64,000 bases of DNA from an uncultured Bacteroidales bacterium (GCA_937886715.1 CAKZZD010000045.1:1-64000); one strand, 5' to 3'; shown: positions 15,731 to 24,621, numbered from the stretch's first letter. Notes: generated by a model from the sequence alone, not told the origin. Numbers and translations: made by a program.

Positions 15731-16198
15731 TTATTTGTTTGCTTTCTCTGTCAGTGTCACGTTCAGCGTCACGTTGCCCTCGCCTTCATACCAGGAGCCA
15801 GTGCCACCGGTGAGAGGGACGTCGTCGGTGGCCACCGTCACCATCGTGTCGCGATAGCTGCCGTTCTGCACACCATCAATGTCGTTGAAGTCGACGGAAA
15901 CAGGCTGATGCGGAAAACCACCCAGGAGGGTGACATTGTAATTCCCGTCCTTGTCGGTGGTGTCTTGATAGCCGGTAGTGACCGGACTGTGCGTTTCGTC
16001 TGACCAGTGCATTTGTTCCATAACCCCAATGCCTTGGATGGGATGACCCTGTCCGTCGGTGACGGTGCCTTTCACATGATAGGTCGCTTCGGGGGTGCCG
16101 TATTCACAGGCGGGTGTACAGGAGGCCACACTCACACCCAGCAGGCTTCCCAGCGAGACCAGGAGCCACTGCTTCAGTTTGAGGTATTTGATTTTCAT
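15731..16198 (-). CDS. Putative lipoprotein of the rSAM/lipoprotein type
   Basis: A 155-residue lipoprotein with lipobox VASC followed by TPACEYGTPEATYHVKGTV and a small Ig-like or carboxypeptidase-regulatory fold (VTDGQGHPIQGIGV, TTDKDGNYNVTLLGGF). The Cys plus CEYGxP signature resembles the lipoproteins normally encoded next to a dedicated radical SAM/SPASM enzyme (family memory, TIGR04134-like). No such enzyme adjoins it; the only radical SAM gene in the window is the unrelated YgiQ type at 22.6 kb. It shares an operon with the deoxyhypusine-synthase-like gene. Confidence 0.7.
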   Translation of the reverse strand: MKIKYLKLKQWLLVSLGSLLGVSVASCTPACEYGTPEATYHVKGTVTDGQGHPIQGIGVMEQMHWSDETHSPVTTGYQDTTDKDGNYNVTLLGGFPHQPVSVDFNDIDGVQNGSYRDTMVTVATDDVPLTGGTGSWYEGEGNVTLNVTLTEKANK

Positions 16199-16284
16199 GG
16201 CGTGAGTATCTTTAAATAAAACAACGCAATGCGATTCTTTTTATTGCCTGCTGCGAGAAAAAAAGCCCGACTGCAGCCGGATGG

Positions 16285-17763
16285 TCAGAACATGTCTTCA
16301 GAGTCGGGCGGGAAGTCGGTCTCGTCGTTGAATTTCGAGTCCACATACTTCGGCATGTCGCCCAGGGCGTATTGTACGTCGTTCTCGAAACGGGCATATT
16401 CCTTCACGAAGCGCAGGCGCACCTCGCCGGTGGCGCCGGAGCGGTGCTTGGCGATCAGCAGGTCGGCCTTGCCGAGGGTGGAGCCTTTCTCGTCGCTCTC
16501 GATGTTGTAGTATTCGGGTCGGTAGATGAACATCACGATGTCGGCATCCTGCTCGATGGCGCCCGACTCGCGCAGGTCGCTCAGCATGGGCTTGTTGCCG
16601 ACGCGGTTTTCCACGGCGCGGCTCAGCTGCGACATGGCCAGGATCGGTATGCCGAGTTCTTTCGACAGCGCCTTCAGTTGGCGGCTGATCATGCTGATCT
16701 CCTGCTCGCGGTTGCCGTTGCGGTTGTCGCTGGTGCCCGACGACATGAGCTGCAGGTAGTCGATGAAGATCATCTGCACGTCGTAGCGCTGCTTCAGGCG
16801 GCGGGCTTTGGCACGCAGCTCGAAGATGGTCAGCTGCGGCGTGTCGTCGATATAGATGGGGGCGTTGTTGAGCGGCTGTGCGCCGATCTTCAACTGCTCC
16901 TGCTCGTAGGGGGCCAGACGGCCGGTTTTGAGCTTCTTGCCGTCGATTTTGGCCTCGCTCGAGATCAGTCGCATGGCCAGCTCGTCGCCCGTCATTTCCA
17001 GCGAGAAGAAGGCCACCGGCTTGTGGAATTCGACGGCCATGTTGCGTGCCATCGACAGGGCGCAGGCCGTCTTACCCATGGCGGGACGTGCGGCCAGGAT
17101 GATCAGCGTGCCCGGCTGGAAGCCTGCCGTGATGCGGTCAAGCTCCACAAAGCCGCTTTCCAGTCCGCTCAGGCCGTCACTCTTCTCTCCAGCTTCCTTG
17201 ATCTTGTCCATGGCCAGCGTCACAAAGTCGCCCATCGGGTGATAGTCCGACCGGAAGTTCTGGTCGTTGATGTCCATCAGCCGCTGCTCGGTCTTGTCCA
17301 GCAGGTCCACCACGTCGGTGGTCTCGTCATAGGCGGTGGTGATGGTCTCGGTCGAGATGCGTATCAGCTCGCGCTGGATATATTTCTCGCTCAGCACGCG
17401 GATGTGGTATTCCAAGTGCGCTGCCGACACCACGTTCTCGGTGAGTTTCGACACGGCGTAAGCGCCGCCCGCGGCCTCCAGTTCGCCGTCGAGGCGCAGG
17501 CGCTCCACCACCGTCAGCAGGTCGACGGGCTGGCTCTGCTCAAACAGCCGCAGGATGGCACGGTAGACGGCCTGGTGCTCCGGCTTGTAGAAATACTCTA
17601 CGTGCAGCGAGTCGATCGTGTTGTACAGCGCCGTCTGGTCGAGCATCAGGGCTCCCAGCACCGACTCCTCGAGGGCCACCGCCTGCGGCGGGGTGTTGCC
17701 GTTGAGGTCGAATGCTTGGGCGTATGTTATTCTGTCTTTGCGTCTTGTGGCTGTGTCTGGCAT
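16285..17763 (-). CDS. dnaB: Replicative DNA helicase DnaB
   Basis: A 492-residue hexameric helicase. The N-terminal domain has PPQAVALEESVLGALMLD; the RecA-like domain has Walker A AARPAMGKTACAL, the DnaB motif PVAFFSLEMTGDELAMR, Walker B MIFIDYLQLM, LSQLSRAVENR and the arginine-finger region LIAKHRSGATGEVRLRF. I prefer ATG 17763 (MPDTATRRKD) because AAAGGA precedes it by a proper distance and a -7 promoter box at 17789-17796 would leave almost no leader for the ATG at 17778. No intein is present. Confidence 0.95.
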   Translation of the reverse strand: MPDTATRRKDRITYAQAFDLNGNTPPQAVALEESVLGALMLDQTALYNTIDSLHVEYFYKPEHQAVYRAILRLFEQSQPVDLLTVVERLRLDGELEAAGGAYAVSKLTENVVSAAHLEYHIRVLSEKYIQRELIRISTETITTAYDETTDVVDLLDKTEQRLMDINDQNFRSDYHPMGDFVTLAMDKIKEAGEKSDGLSGLESGFVELDRITAGFQPGTLIILAARPAMGKTACALSMARNMAVEFHKPVAFFSLEMTGDELAMRLISSEAKIDGKKLKTGRLAPYEQEQLKIGAQPLNNAPIYIDDTPQLTIFELRAKARRLKQRYDVQMIFIDYLQLMSSGTSDNRNGNREQEISMISRQLKALSKELGIPILAMSQLSRAVENRVGNKPMLSDLRESGAIEQDADIVMFIYRPEYYNIESDEKGSTLGKADLLIAKHRSGATGEVRLRFVKEYARFENDVQYALGDMPKYVDSKFNDETDFPPDSEDMF

Positions 17764-17788
17764 GATGGGTCCTTTCATTTTGGGATAG

Positions 17789-17796
17789 CAAAATTA
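17789..17796 (-). promoter_or_regulatory. Candidate -7 element for dnaB
   Basis: The minus strand reads TAATTTTG, an exact TAnnTTTG, 26 bases upstream of the preferred dnaB start at 17763. A -33 TTTG at suitable spacing was not found. Confidence 0.5.
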
Positions 17797-17970
17797 CAAC
17801 ATTTTTTTTACCCCGCGGCACTTTTTTTTCAACAGCCGGCGCCCTCCCGTTCCGCCGTCCGTTGTACGGCAAGGCCTGTCGCTTTTCCGCCCGATGTCCG
17901 TTCCCACTTTTCTTCGACCCATGTATGTCTGGAGCCGGAGCCATGTGAGGGTGGGGCGGATGTGCTTTTT

Positions 17971-18001
17971 TTTGCCACAATAAAATAAATGTGTATATTT
18001 G
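17971..18001 (+). promoter_or_regulatory. Promoter of the lipoprotein gene (TTTG-N19-TATATTTG)
   Basis: A -33 TTTG at 17971-17974 and a -7 TATATTTG at 17994-18001 are 19 bases apart, matching the consensus exactly. The ATG of the gene lies at 18006, only 4 bases beyond the -7 box, so the transcript probably begins at or next to the start codon. Confidence 0.75.
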
Positions 18002-18005
18002 CAGC

Positions 18006-18674
18006 ATGAAAAAGATCACCTTTATTTCCCTGTTGGCAGGATGTATCCTGCTGAGTTCGTGCGAGGTACTTACTCAACTCGCCAATCAGTTTTCAAGTGT
18101 GGCCAATCTGGCAAACTGCGATTTCAGCCTCAAGAACGTGAGCAACGTCAGCGTGGCCGGCGTCAATGTGAAGGCTTTGACGCAGGGCAACCTGACGGCT
18201 GCCGACATTGTGAAGCTTGTGGCTGCCTACCAGGCCAAGCAGGTGCCGCTGGCGATGAATGTGAACGTCGACGTGACCAACCCCACGACGACGCAGGCTG
18301 CAATGACGGCGCTCGACTGGATTCTGTCCGTCGACGGCCGCGACATGGCCAACGGCGTGAATTCGAACAGCTACACCATCAAGCCGAGCGCAACGACGAC
18401 GGTGCCGCTGGGCGTGAACACCGATCTGGCCAGCCTCTTCTCGAACGAGGGACTGGAGGCGCTGAAGACCTTTGCGTCGAGTTTCACCAACGAGGGTATC
18501 TCGTCGAAACTGGGTCTGCGTGTGCGTCCCAGCATGTCGGTGGGCACGGTGCAGGTGCCGTTCCCGAACTATATCAAGCTGGAGAAAAAAACCGGCACGA
18601 CGACGAACAGCTCCACCGGCAACAACAACTCGGGCAGCACGAGCATCAATAAGCCGAAGTCGGTGACATTCTGA
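18006..18674 (+). CDS. Lipoprotein, possibly with an LEA14/WHy-like domain
   Basis: A 222-residue lipoprotein with signal MKKITFISLLAGCILLSSC (lipobox LSSC). The body holds FSLKNVSNVSVAGVNVKAL, PLAMNVNVDVTNPTTTQA and LDWILSVDGRDMANGV, a pattern of alternating hydrophobics with an N-P motif that recalls LEA type 2 domains. The C-terminal 25 residues are low-complexity Thr, Asn and Ser. The start cannot move downstream without losing the signal peptide, and the promoter lies immediately upstream, suggesting a leaderless or near-leaderless message. The domain call is tentative. Confidence 0.7.
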   Translation: MKKITFISLLAGCILLSSCEVLTQLANQFSSVANLANCDFSLKNVSNVSVAGVNVKALTQGNLTAADIVKLVAAYQAKQVPLAMNVNVDVTNPTTTQAAMTALDWILSVDGRDMANGVNSNSYTIKPSATTTVPLGVNTDLASLFSNEGLEALKTFASSFTNEGISSKLGLRVRPSMSVGTVQVPFPNYIKLEKKTGTTTNSSTGNNNSGSTSINKPKSVTF

Positions 18675-18704
18675 TCCGGGAGCCAGAAAGACAATACAAT
18701 GAAG

Positions 18705-18731
18705 AGCCGCACCTCTGGGGTGCGGCTTTTC
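18705..18731. terminator. Intrinsic terminator between converging genes
   Basis: A 9-bp stem AGCCGCACC / GGTGCGGCT with a 5-base loop, followed by TTTT. It ends the plus-strand lipoprotein transcript and may also serve the M20 hydrolase coming from the other side. Confidence 0.85.
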
Positions 18732-18752
18732 TATATTTTATAAAAAGGTGAC

Positions 18753-19844
18753 TTAGATGGTGTCGGTGGCGAGGGCGACGAAGAGGTCGGAGGCGGTGAC
18801 GATGATGTCGTCGGGGAAATCGTAGTCGGGGTGGTGCAGTTCAGGGTGGTCGGTGCCAGCGCCGATGCCGAACATGGCGCCGGGAAAGAGGCCGAGGTAG
18901 TTGGCAAAATCTTCACTCCAGCGGAAGGGCTCGGGGCGGTGCACGACGGTCAGGCCGAGACGCTGTGCCACGGTTCCGATGTGGTCGGAGAGGGTGGGGG
19001 TGTTCTCGGTGGCGCGGAAAGGCTCGTGCATGGTGCGCGAGAGCGTCAGACCATGCTGGACGGCAATCTGGTCGACGATGGCGTTGGTTTCGTCCACCAG
19101 CCGCTGCATGCTGGCGTTGTCGAAGGCGCGGAGCGTGTACATGATCTCGGCGTCGCCGGCGGAGGTGCCAAAGGCGGGACTGCCAAGGCGGATGCAGATG
19201 AGGGTGGCCATGGGGGCGCCGTGATTCGGGGCACCGGTTTGGGGATTAGTGGTGATGCTGTCGAAGCGCCGGACTATTTCGGCGACGGCCAATCCGGGGT
19301 TGATGCCCAGTTCGGGCGTCGAGGCATGAGTGGGACGACCCTGAAGACGGTAGGCCAAGCCTGTGGAGGCGGCGGCGAAGGTGTGGCGGCAGAGTACCAC
19401 GTGGCCGGCATCGTAGCCGGGCAGGTTGTGCAGGCCGTAGATGGCTCGGATGCGATACTGCTGGAGAATGCCGCTGTCGAGGATGGCCTGGGCGCCGGTG
19501 CCGGTTTCCTCGGCGGGTTGCCATACGATGAGCACGTTGTGGCGTAGACCGTGGAACATGGAATCGATGATGTCGGCGGTGCGCAGGAGGATGGTGGTGT
19601 GACCGTCGTGACCGCACCGGTGGCCGATGGGCAACGCGTCGATGTCGGCGCGCAGGGCTATGGTGTCGCGCATGGGGTCGTTGCCCCACACGGCCACCAC
19701 GCCGTAGCCCCCAACATGGGATTCCATGCGGTCGGGGTGGAGCGACTGCAGATGCGCAACAATAGTGTCGTGGGCGAACGATTCGTTGCCGGCAGTTTGT
19801 GGATGGGCATGCAGCTGATGCCGCAGCTGGGTGTAGTCGGTCAT
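18753..19844 (-). CDS. M20-family amidohydrolase (hippurate / N-acyl-amino-acid hydrolase type)
   Basis: A 363-residue metal-dependent amidohydrolase. Metal and catalytic blocks are RADIDALPIGHRCGHDGHTT (about residues 64-83), WQPAEETGTGAQAIL and YGLHNLPGYDAGHV, with GRPTHASTPELGINP in the dimerisation domain and a C-terminal ligand His in DHPELHHPDYDF. Such enzymes release amino acids from N-acyl or dipeptide substrates. It overlaps the MurD-like gene by 4 bases, so a peptidoglycan-related substrate is conceivable but unproven. Confidence 0.82.
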   Translation of the reverse strand: MTDYTQLRHQLHAHPQTAGNESFAHDTIVAHLQSLHPDRMESHVGGYGVVAVWGNDPMRDTIALRADIDALPIGHRCGHDGHTTILLRTADIIDSMFHGLRHNVLIVWQPAEETGTGAQAILDSGILQQYRIRAIYGLHNLPGYDAGHVVLCRHTFAAASTGLAYRLQGRPTHASTPELGINPGLAVAEIVRRFDSITTNPQTGAPNHGAPMATLICIRLGSPAFGTSAGDAEIMYTLRAFDNASMQRLVDETNAIVDQIAVQHGLTLSRTMHEPFRATENTPTLSDHIGTVAQRLGLTVVHRPEPFRWSEDFANYLGLFPGAMFGIGAGTDHPELHHPDYDFPDDIIVTASDLFVALATDTI

Positions 19845-21082
19845 GGGAGGAGGTGGATTTGCTGGGCGAAGAAATCGCCGCGTTGTTCAAAATTATTGAA
19901 GGCATCGTAGCTGGCGGCAGCCGGCGACAGCAGGCATGCGGTGCCTTGCCGTGTGTGGGCCGCGCACCAGGGCACGATGCGGGTGTAGTCGTTTTCGTAG
20001 AGCAGGTTGGCGCCGGTGTGCAGCAGCTCACCTATGCGGCGGCCGGCGTCGCCGACAAGGACGATGTTGCGCACGGGGTGGGCCGAGAGGTGGCGGGCCA
20101 GGGGCGAGTAGTCGATGCCGCGGTCGAAACCGCCTAGGATGAGGGTGTCGACATTGCCGAGGGCGTTGAGGGCGGCGATGGTGGCTTCGGGGATGGTGGA
20201 GATGCTGTCGTCGTACCAGGAGATGCCCCTTTTGTCGGCGATGAATTCGAGCCGGTGGTGTAGTCCGTGGAACGAGGCCATCCTGTCGGCGAAGCTGTCG
20301 ACGGGCTGACCCGATGCCAGCGCTGCCACACGGCAGGCCACCAGGGTGTCGTCGCGGAAATGGCCGCCCACGAGCGGACAGGCTTCCAACAAGCGCTGCT
20401 CGTCGGCCGTGATGGTTTGTGGGTAGGGGTGGAGATGGCCCGGCATGGGCAGGTGTGCTATCAGCTGCGAAAGTTCGTCGTTGGTGGAGCAGTAGAACAG
20501 ATGGTCGTCGGCGCTTTGGTGCAGCCCGATCTGCATTTTGGCCATCTTGTAGCCCATGTAATCGTCGTAGTGGTCGAGATGTTCCTGGAAGAGGTTGAGC
20601 ACCACCGCGAAGTGTGGGCTGCGGTGGAGCACCTCGAGCTGGTGGCAGGAGAGTTCGGCCACGACGAGGCTGCCTTCGGCGATCTGATTCACGATGTCGA
20701 ACAGGGGGATGCCGATGTTGCCGGCCAGGATGGAGTTGGGCAGGAGATGATGGATGAGGCTGGCGGTGGTGCTTTTGCCCTTGGTGCCGGTGACGCCAAT
20801 GACGATGTCGGCGAACACCTGCAGAAAGAGGTCGGTCTGCGATGTGACGGGCGCTGTGGCGCCGGCCATCATCCGCATCGGCACGCCTGGCGATTTGACG
20901 ATCATGTCGTAACTGCCTGTCACCTCGTGGGCTATGGCCTCGTTGCCGTCGGCGATGGTGATGTGGGCGTTGGCGTCGAGCCGGCGTATCATGTGTTCGG
21001 TGCTGCGACCTTCGCGGCCGTAGCCGGCGATGAGGATGCGCTTGCCTGCCAGCAGGCTTGTCAGTCTCTCTTGGCGATACAT
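19841..21082 (-). CDS. MurD-family ligase, probably the L-glutamate-using MurD2 type
   Basis: A 413-residue Mur ligase. It has an N-terminal nucleotide-sugar domain (KRILIAGYGREGRST), the central ATP-binding GVTGTKGKSTTASLI, LVVAELSCHQLEVL, NLFQEHLDHYDDYMGY and the C-terminal WYDDSISTIPEATIAALNAL. MurD adds glutamate to UDP-MurNAc-L-Ala in the cytoplasm. It is shorter than most MurD (about 440) and lies directly after a MurL-like gene, with a 22-base overlap. In Xanthomonas the corresponding partner, MurD2, adds L-Glu, which MurL then epimerises. I infer the same specificity from context only; ordinary D-Glu-adding MurD is the alternative. Confidence 0.82.
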   Translation of the reverse strand: MYRQERLTSLLAGKRILIAGYGREGRSTEHMIRRLDANAHITIADGNEAIAHEVTGSYDMIVKSPGVPMRMMAGATAPVTSQTDLFLQVFADIVIGVTGTKGKSTTASLIHHLLPNSILAGNIGIPLFDIVNQIAEGSLVVAELSCHQLEVLHRSPHFAVVLNLFQEHLDHYDDYMGYKMAKMQIGLHQSADDHLFYCSTNDELSQLIAHLPMPGHLHPYPQTITADEQRLLEACPLVGGHFRDDTLVACRVAALASGQPVDSFADRMASFHGLHHRLEFIADKRGISWYDDSISTIPEATIAALNALGNVDTLILGGFDRGIDYSPLARHLSAHPVRNIVLVGDAGRRIGELLHTGANLLYENDYTRIVPWCAAHTRQGTACLLSPAAASYDAFNNFEQRGDFFAQQIHLLP

Positions 21083-22416
21083 GCTTCCAGGATGTTATAT
21101 TCTGTGGGGTTGAGGTTGCCGATGTGGGCGATGCGGTGGATGTCGACCGCTGCCGACGATGGGGTGAAGCCTTCGAGCAGGCGTGGACGGCTGTCGGAGT
21201 ACCATCTGTCGATGGCCATCTGCAGGGCGGTGTTCACCTCGTCGATGGTGCCCACACATTCGAAGGGCTTGGTTTCGGCGTGGCCTGTCAGCTGATGGAA
21301 CTCGTGCCGAAGTGTCTCGTCGTCGAGCAGCTGCCGGCCGAAGATGTGCACCAGTTCGGCCGGCGACAGGAAGGGCGACAGGATGATGTAGGCGAAGAGG
21401 CATTTGGCACAATGGCCACACCAGATGTCCGTCTTGCTGCCCACATTGCACGAGCGGAACACCTCGTGGTATTGTCTGAACCGGCTGAAGAGCATGGCGA
21501 TCTGCAGCTCGCTCAGCGGACGGAGGAAGCTGAAATAGTTGTCGCGCCTCACATACCGGCGGAAGTCGTCCTCGAATTCGAGGCTTTTCGAATACTGGTG
21601 GTTCACCGTTGTGCCCACCACGGTGCTCTCGTTGGCGGAGCTCTCGTTGCTGAGGGCTATATTGCGCACGCCGCTGCATTCGGCAGCCAGCAGGGTGTAG
21701 AAAGCCAGCATGGCCGAGAAGGGCGTGTGTCCGTTGAGGAACCCTTGGTCGTTGAGTTGCAGCAGGTGAGGGTCGATGGTGCGGCGTATCACCAGCACCT
21801 GTTCCTTTTCGAAGCCAGCCACCTTGGCGCATCCCCAGGTGGCTCCGCGCGGATTCATGATCAAGGGGCGCACCTGCATGCCTGCCTGGCGCAGCAGCTC
21901 GAGTGTCACCACCGAGTCCTTGCCGCCGCCGATGGGCACCAGATAGCTGTCGGCATCGGTAGCCGCGTTGCCGACAGGTAGCGTCCTGGTGGGGGCGTCG
22001 GCGCGGCACTCGATCTGCATCATTTTGTCGATTGTGGTGTCGATACCGTTGGTGTAGAAAAATTCACCCAGCCCGTGCCAGTAGATCTTGCGCCAGAAGG
22101 CGAGCTCGGGTTCGCTGAGCCGTCCGCAGGCCACCGCGACACGTGGCGGGCAGGCACATTTCCAGTAGCTCACCAGTTCGATCATGCCGATCTGGAAGAC
22201 GAGTGAGTCCATCAGAGTGGCGTCGATGTCGAAGTGCAGGAAGTCGCGCCGTTCGAGGAGGGCGTGAGGGCGGAAGATATGGTCGCCCATCACGAATTCG
22301 AATTCCAGATGCAGGCCCTCGGCGTCCTCGCGCCAGGAGAAGGAGCGGTAGACGAAGGAGGGGTGGCTGCGCCGCAGGGCCAGAAAAACGCCCATGTTTC
22401 CCTTATCCATATTCAT
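21061..22416 (-). CDS. murL: MurL-like UDP-MurNAc-L-Ala-L-Glu epimerase
   Basis: A 451-residue protein resembling MurL, the ATP-dependent epimerase that converts the L-Glu of UDP-MurNAc-L-Ala-L-Glu to D-Glu. The centre carries a PP-loop-like YLVPIGGGKDSVVTLELL (GGGKDS at 163-168), then ALSNESSANESTV, and a Cys cluster KTDIWCGHCAKCLFAYI. This layout was once annotated as an unknown or endonuclease-like domain. The overlapping MurD-like gene downstream supports the call. Start: ATG 22416; ATG 22410 also possible. No promoter was recognised in the short divergent region shared with ygiQ. Confidence 0.8.
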   Translation of the reverse strand: MNMDKGNMGVFLALRRSHPSFVYRSFSWREDAEGLHLEFEFVMGDHIFRPHALLERRDFLHFDIDATLMDSLVFQIGMIELVSYWKCACPPRVAVACGRLSEPELAFWRKIYWHGLGEFFYTNGIDTTIDKMMQIECRADAPTRTLPVGNAATDADSYLVPIGGGKDSVVTLELLRQAGMQVRPLIMNPRGATWGCAKVAGFEKEQVLVIRRTIDPHLLQLNDQGFLNGHTPFSAMLAFYTLLAAECSGVRNIALSNESSANESTVVGTTVNHQYSKSLEFEDDFRRYVRRDNYFSFLRPLSELQIAMLFSRFRQYHEVFRSCNVGSKTDIWCGHCAKCLFAYIILSPFLSPAELVHIFGRQLLDDETLRHEFHQLTGHAETKPFECVGTIDEVNTALQMAIDRWYSDSRPRLLEGFTPSSAAVDIHRIAHIGNLNPTEYNILEACIAKRD

Positions 22417-22432
22417 ATTTCATCTAACGCTG

Positions 22433-22467
22433 TGGCGGTGCGGTTTATTGCGTTGGCGGTGTGGTTT
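22433..22467. repeat. Short direct repeat in the murL-ygiQ divergent region
   Basis: TGGCGGTGCGGTTT at 22433 recurs as TGGCGGTGTGGTTT at 22454, a 21-base period with one mismatch. It lies in the regulatory gap upstream of murL and could be an operator or chance similarity. The rest of the gap to 22612 shows no consensus promoter. Confidence 0.3.
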
Positions 22468-22612
22468 TTTTTTGCGACGGACGGCGGCATGTGCCGACGA
22501 GGGAGGGTGAAGGGGCGACACAATAATGCGAGGAGTTTTGCGTTAAAGACATTGATGGGGACGGGAGGGTCGCCGATTTTTGTTAGAGGAATTAAGGAAC
22601 ACGAAAAAAAAT

Positions 22613-24448
22613 ATGGGACATTTTCTGCCGATCACGCTTGAGGAGATGAAGCGCCTGGGCTGGGAGCAGGCGGATGTGGTGCTCATCACCGGGGACGCGT
22701 ATGTCGACCATCCGTCGTTCGGGACGGCTGTGGTGGGGCGGACGCTGGAGGCTGCAGGCTACCGTGTGGCGATCATCGCGCAGCCCAACTGGCGCGACGA
22801 CTTGCGGGACTTCCGCAAGTTCGGCCGGCCGCGACTATTTTTTGGCGTCAGCAGCGGGGCGATGGACAGCATGGTGAACCACTACACGGCTGCGCGACGG
22901 CTGCGCCACGACGATGCCTACACGCCGGGAGGAGAGGCGGGGTTCCGTCCCGACCGGGCGACGTATGTCTATACGCGCATCGTGAAGGAGCTGTATCCCG
23001 ACGTGCCGGTGGTGGTGGGTGGAATCGAGGCTTCGATGCGGCGGCTGGCGCACTATGACTACTGGGACGACAGGCTGTTTCCCTCGATCTTGGCCGACAC
23101 GCCTGCGGATTTACTGAACTACGGCATGGGCGAGCGGACGACGGTGAAGATTGCGCGGCTGCTGGACGAGGGGCTGGGGATAAAGGCCTGTTATGGCCTG
23201 CCGCAGACGGCCTATATGACACGGAAGGCCCTGACGACGGGGGACTGCATCGAGCTTCACCCCTACGAGGAGTGCCTCAAAAGCAGGCGGGCGGAGGCTG
23301 AGAACTGCCACATCATCGAGCGGGAGAGCAACAAGATTGAGTGCGCGACGCTGGTGCAGCGGCATGGGGACGGCTATGTGGTGGTGAACCCGCCCGAGCC
23401 GCCGATGACGACAGCGGAGATAGACGCTTCGTTTGACTTGCCCTATCTGCGCCGGCCGCATCCGAAATACCGCAAGCGTGGGGCGATACCGGCGTTTGAA
23501 ATGATCCGGTGGAGCGTGAACACCCACCGGGGCTGTTTCGGGGGCTGCTCGTTCTGCACGATCAGCGCGCACCAGGGCAAGCAGATTGCCTCGCGGAGTG
23601 AAGAAAGCATCCTGCGGGAGGTGGAGGCCATCACGAGCGACCCGGAGTTCCACGGCGTCGTCACCGACCTTGGCGGGCCGTCGGCCAACATGTGGCGGAT
23701 GAAGGGCCGCAATCGCGAGCTATGCCGCCGATGCTCCCGCTACAGCTGCTCGATGCCGACGGTGTGTCCCAACCTGGACAGCGACCATCGGCCGATGACG
23801 CGTCTGCTGGCGAAGGTGGCGGCTCAACCGGGCGTCAAGCACCTGTATGTCGGCAGCGGGATCCGGTGCGACCTGTTCAGCGACGACAACGGAGGCTGGG
23901 AATATTTCCGGGAGGTGGTGATCCGCCACACGTCGGGCCGGCTGAAGGTGGCCCCTGAACACACCTCCGACCGCGTGCTCGCCCTCATGCGCAAGCCCCC
24001 TTTCAGCCTCTTTCGCGAAACGAAGCGCCGCTTCGACCAGATATGCCAGACGGCAGGCCTGCCCTATCAGCTTGTTCCCTATTTCATCAGCAGCCATCCC
24101 GGATGCCGGATTGAGGATATGGCCCAGCTGGCCGTCGAGATGAAGCGGATGGGCTACCGGCTCGAGCAGATACAGGACTTCACCCCGACCCCCATGACGC
24201 TCGCCACGGAGATGTACTACACCGGCATCGACCCTTCCACCATGCAGCCCGTATATGTGGCCACCACGCCTGCCGACAAGGCCGACCAGCGGCGCCTGTT
24301 CTTCTACTACAAAGCCGACCTCCAGCGCGACATTGTCCAAAGCCTGCGCCGCAGCGGCAACGCCCGCTTCATAGCACAGCTCTTCCCCGGCCAGCGTCGC
24401 GACGCCCCGAAGACGAGGGATCGTGGCAAAAAAGGCGGAAAGTCATAA
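22613..24448 (+). CDS. YgiQ-family radical SAM protein
   Basis: A 611-residue member of the YgiQ/UPF0313 family. It has GRTLEAAGYRVAIIAQPNW near the N-terminus (cobalamin-domain-like part), the radical SAM cluster motif in RGCFGGCSFCTISAHQGK (CxxxCxxC at about residue 306-313), and an extra Cys cluster RELCRRCSRYSCSMPTVCPN that may hold a second cluster. It ends with the family tail LYYKADLQRDIVQSL-like FYYKADLQRDIV. Substrate is unknown for this family. I start at ATG 22613 (MGHFLPIT); a TTG at 22580 would add 11 residues. Confidence 0.88.
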   Translation: MGHFLPITLEEMKRLGWEQADVVLITGDAYVDHPSFGTAVVGRTLEAAGYRVAIIAQPNWRDDLRDFRKFGRPRLFFGVSSGAMDSMVNHYTAARRLRHDDAYTPGGEAGFRPDRATYVYTRIVKELYPDVPVVVGGIEASMRRLAHYDYWDDRLFPSILADTPADLLNYGMGERTTVKIARLLDEGLGIKACYGLPQTAYMTRKALTTGDCIELHPYEECLKSRRAEAENCHIIERESNKIECATLVQRHGDGYVVVNPPEPPMTTAEIDASFDLPYLRRPHPKYRKRGAIPAFEMIRWSVNTHRGCFGGCSFCTISAHQGKQIASRSEESILREVEAITSDPEFHGVVTDLGGPSANMWRMKGRNRELCRRCSRYSCSMPTVCPNLDSDHRPMTRLLAKVAAQPGVKHLYVGSGIRCDLFSDDNGGWEYFREVVIRHTSGRLKVAPEHTSDRVLALMRKPPFSLFRETKRRFDQICQTAGLPYQLVPYFISSHPGCRIEDMAQLAVEMKRMGYRLEQIQDFTPTPMTLATEMYYTGIDPSTMQPVYVATTPADKADQRRLFFYYKADLQRDIVQSLRRSGNARFIAQLFPGQRRDAPKTRDRGKKGGKS

Positions 24449-24537
24449 ATAATGGCCATCCCCGTGTGTTAAATGATGTTAAAAATCAAGGGGGCTGTCA
24501 TAAACCGTCGTTTTTTGGGGTATTAGTATAATAGGGG

Positions 24538-24564
24538 AATTTCGGTCAAGTGTGACCGGAAATT
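24538..24564. other. Hairpin in the ygiQ downstream gap
   Basis: AATTTCGGTCA and TGACCGGAAATT pair with one bulged base across a 4-base loop. No T-run follows, so it is probably not an intrinsic terminator; it may be an operator or transcript structure upstream of the gene at 24657. Confidence 0.3.
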
Positions 24565-24621
24565 TGTGCGTGTGCCGCCAAAAAAAACAGTAGCGAACGA
24601 TATGGGTATTGACTTTTTTTG

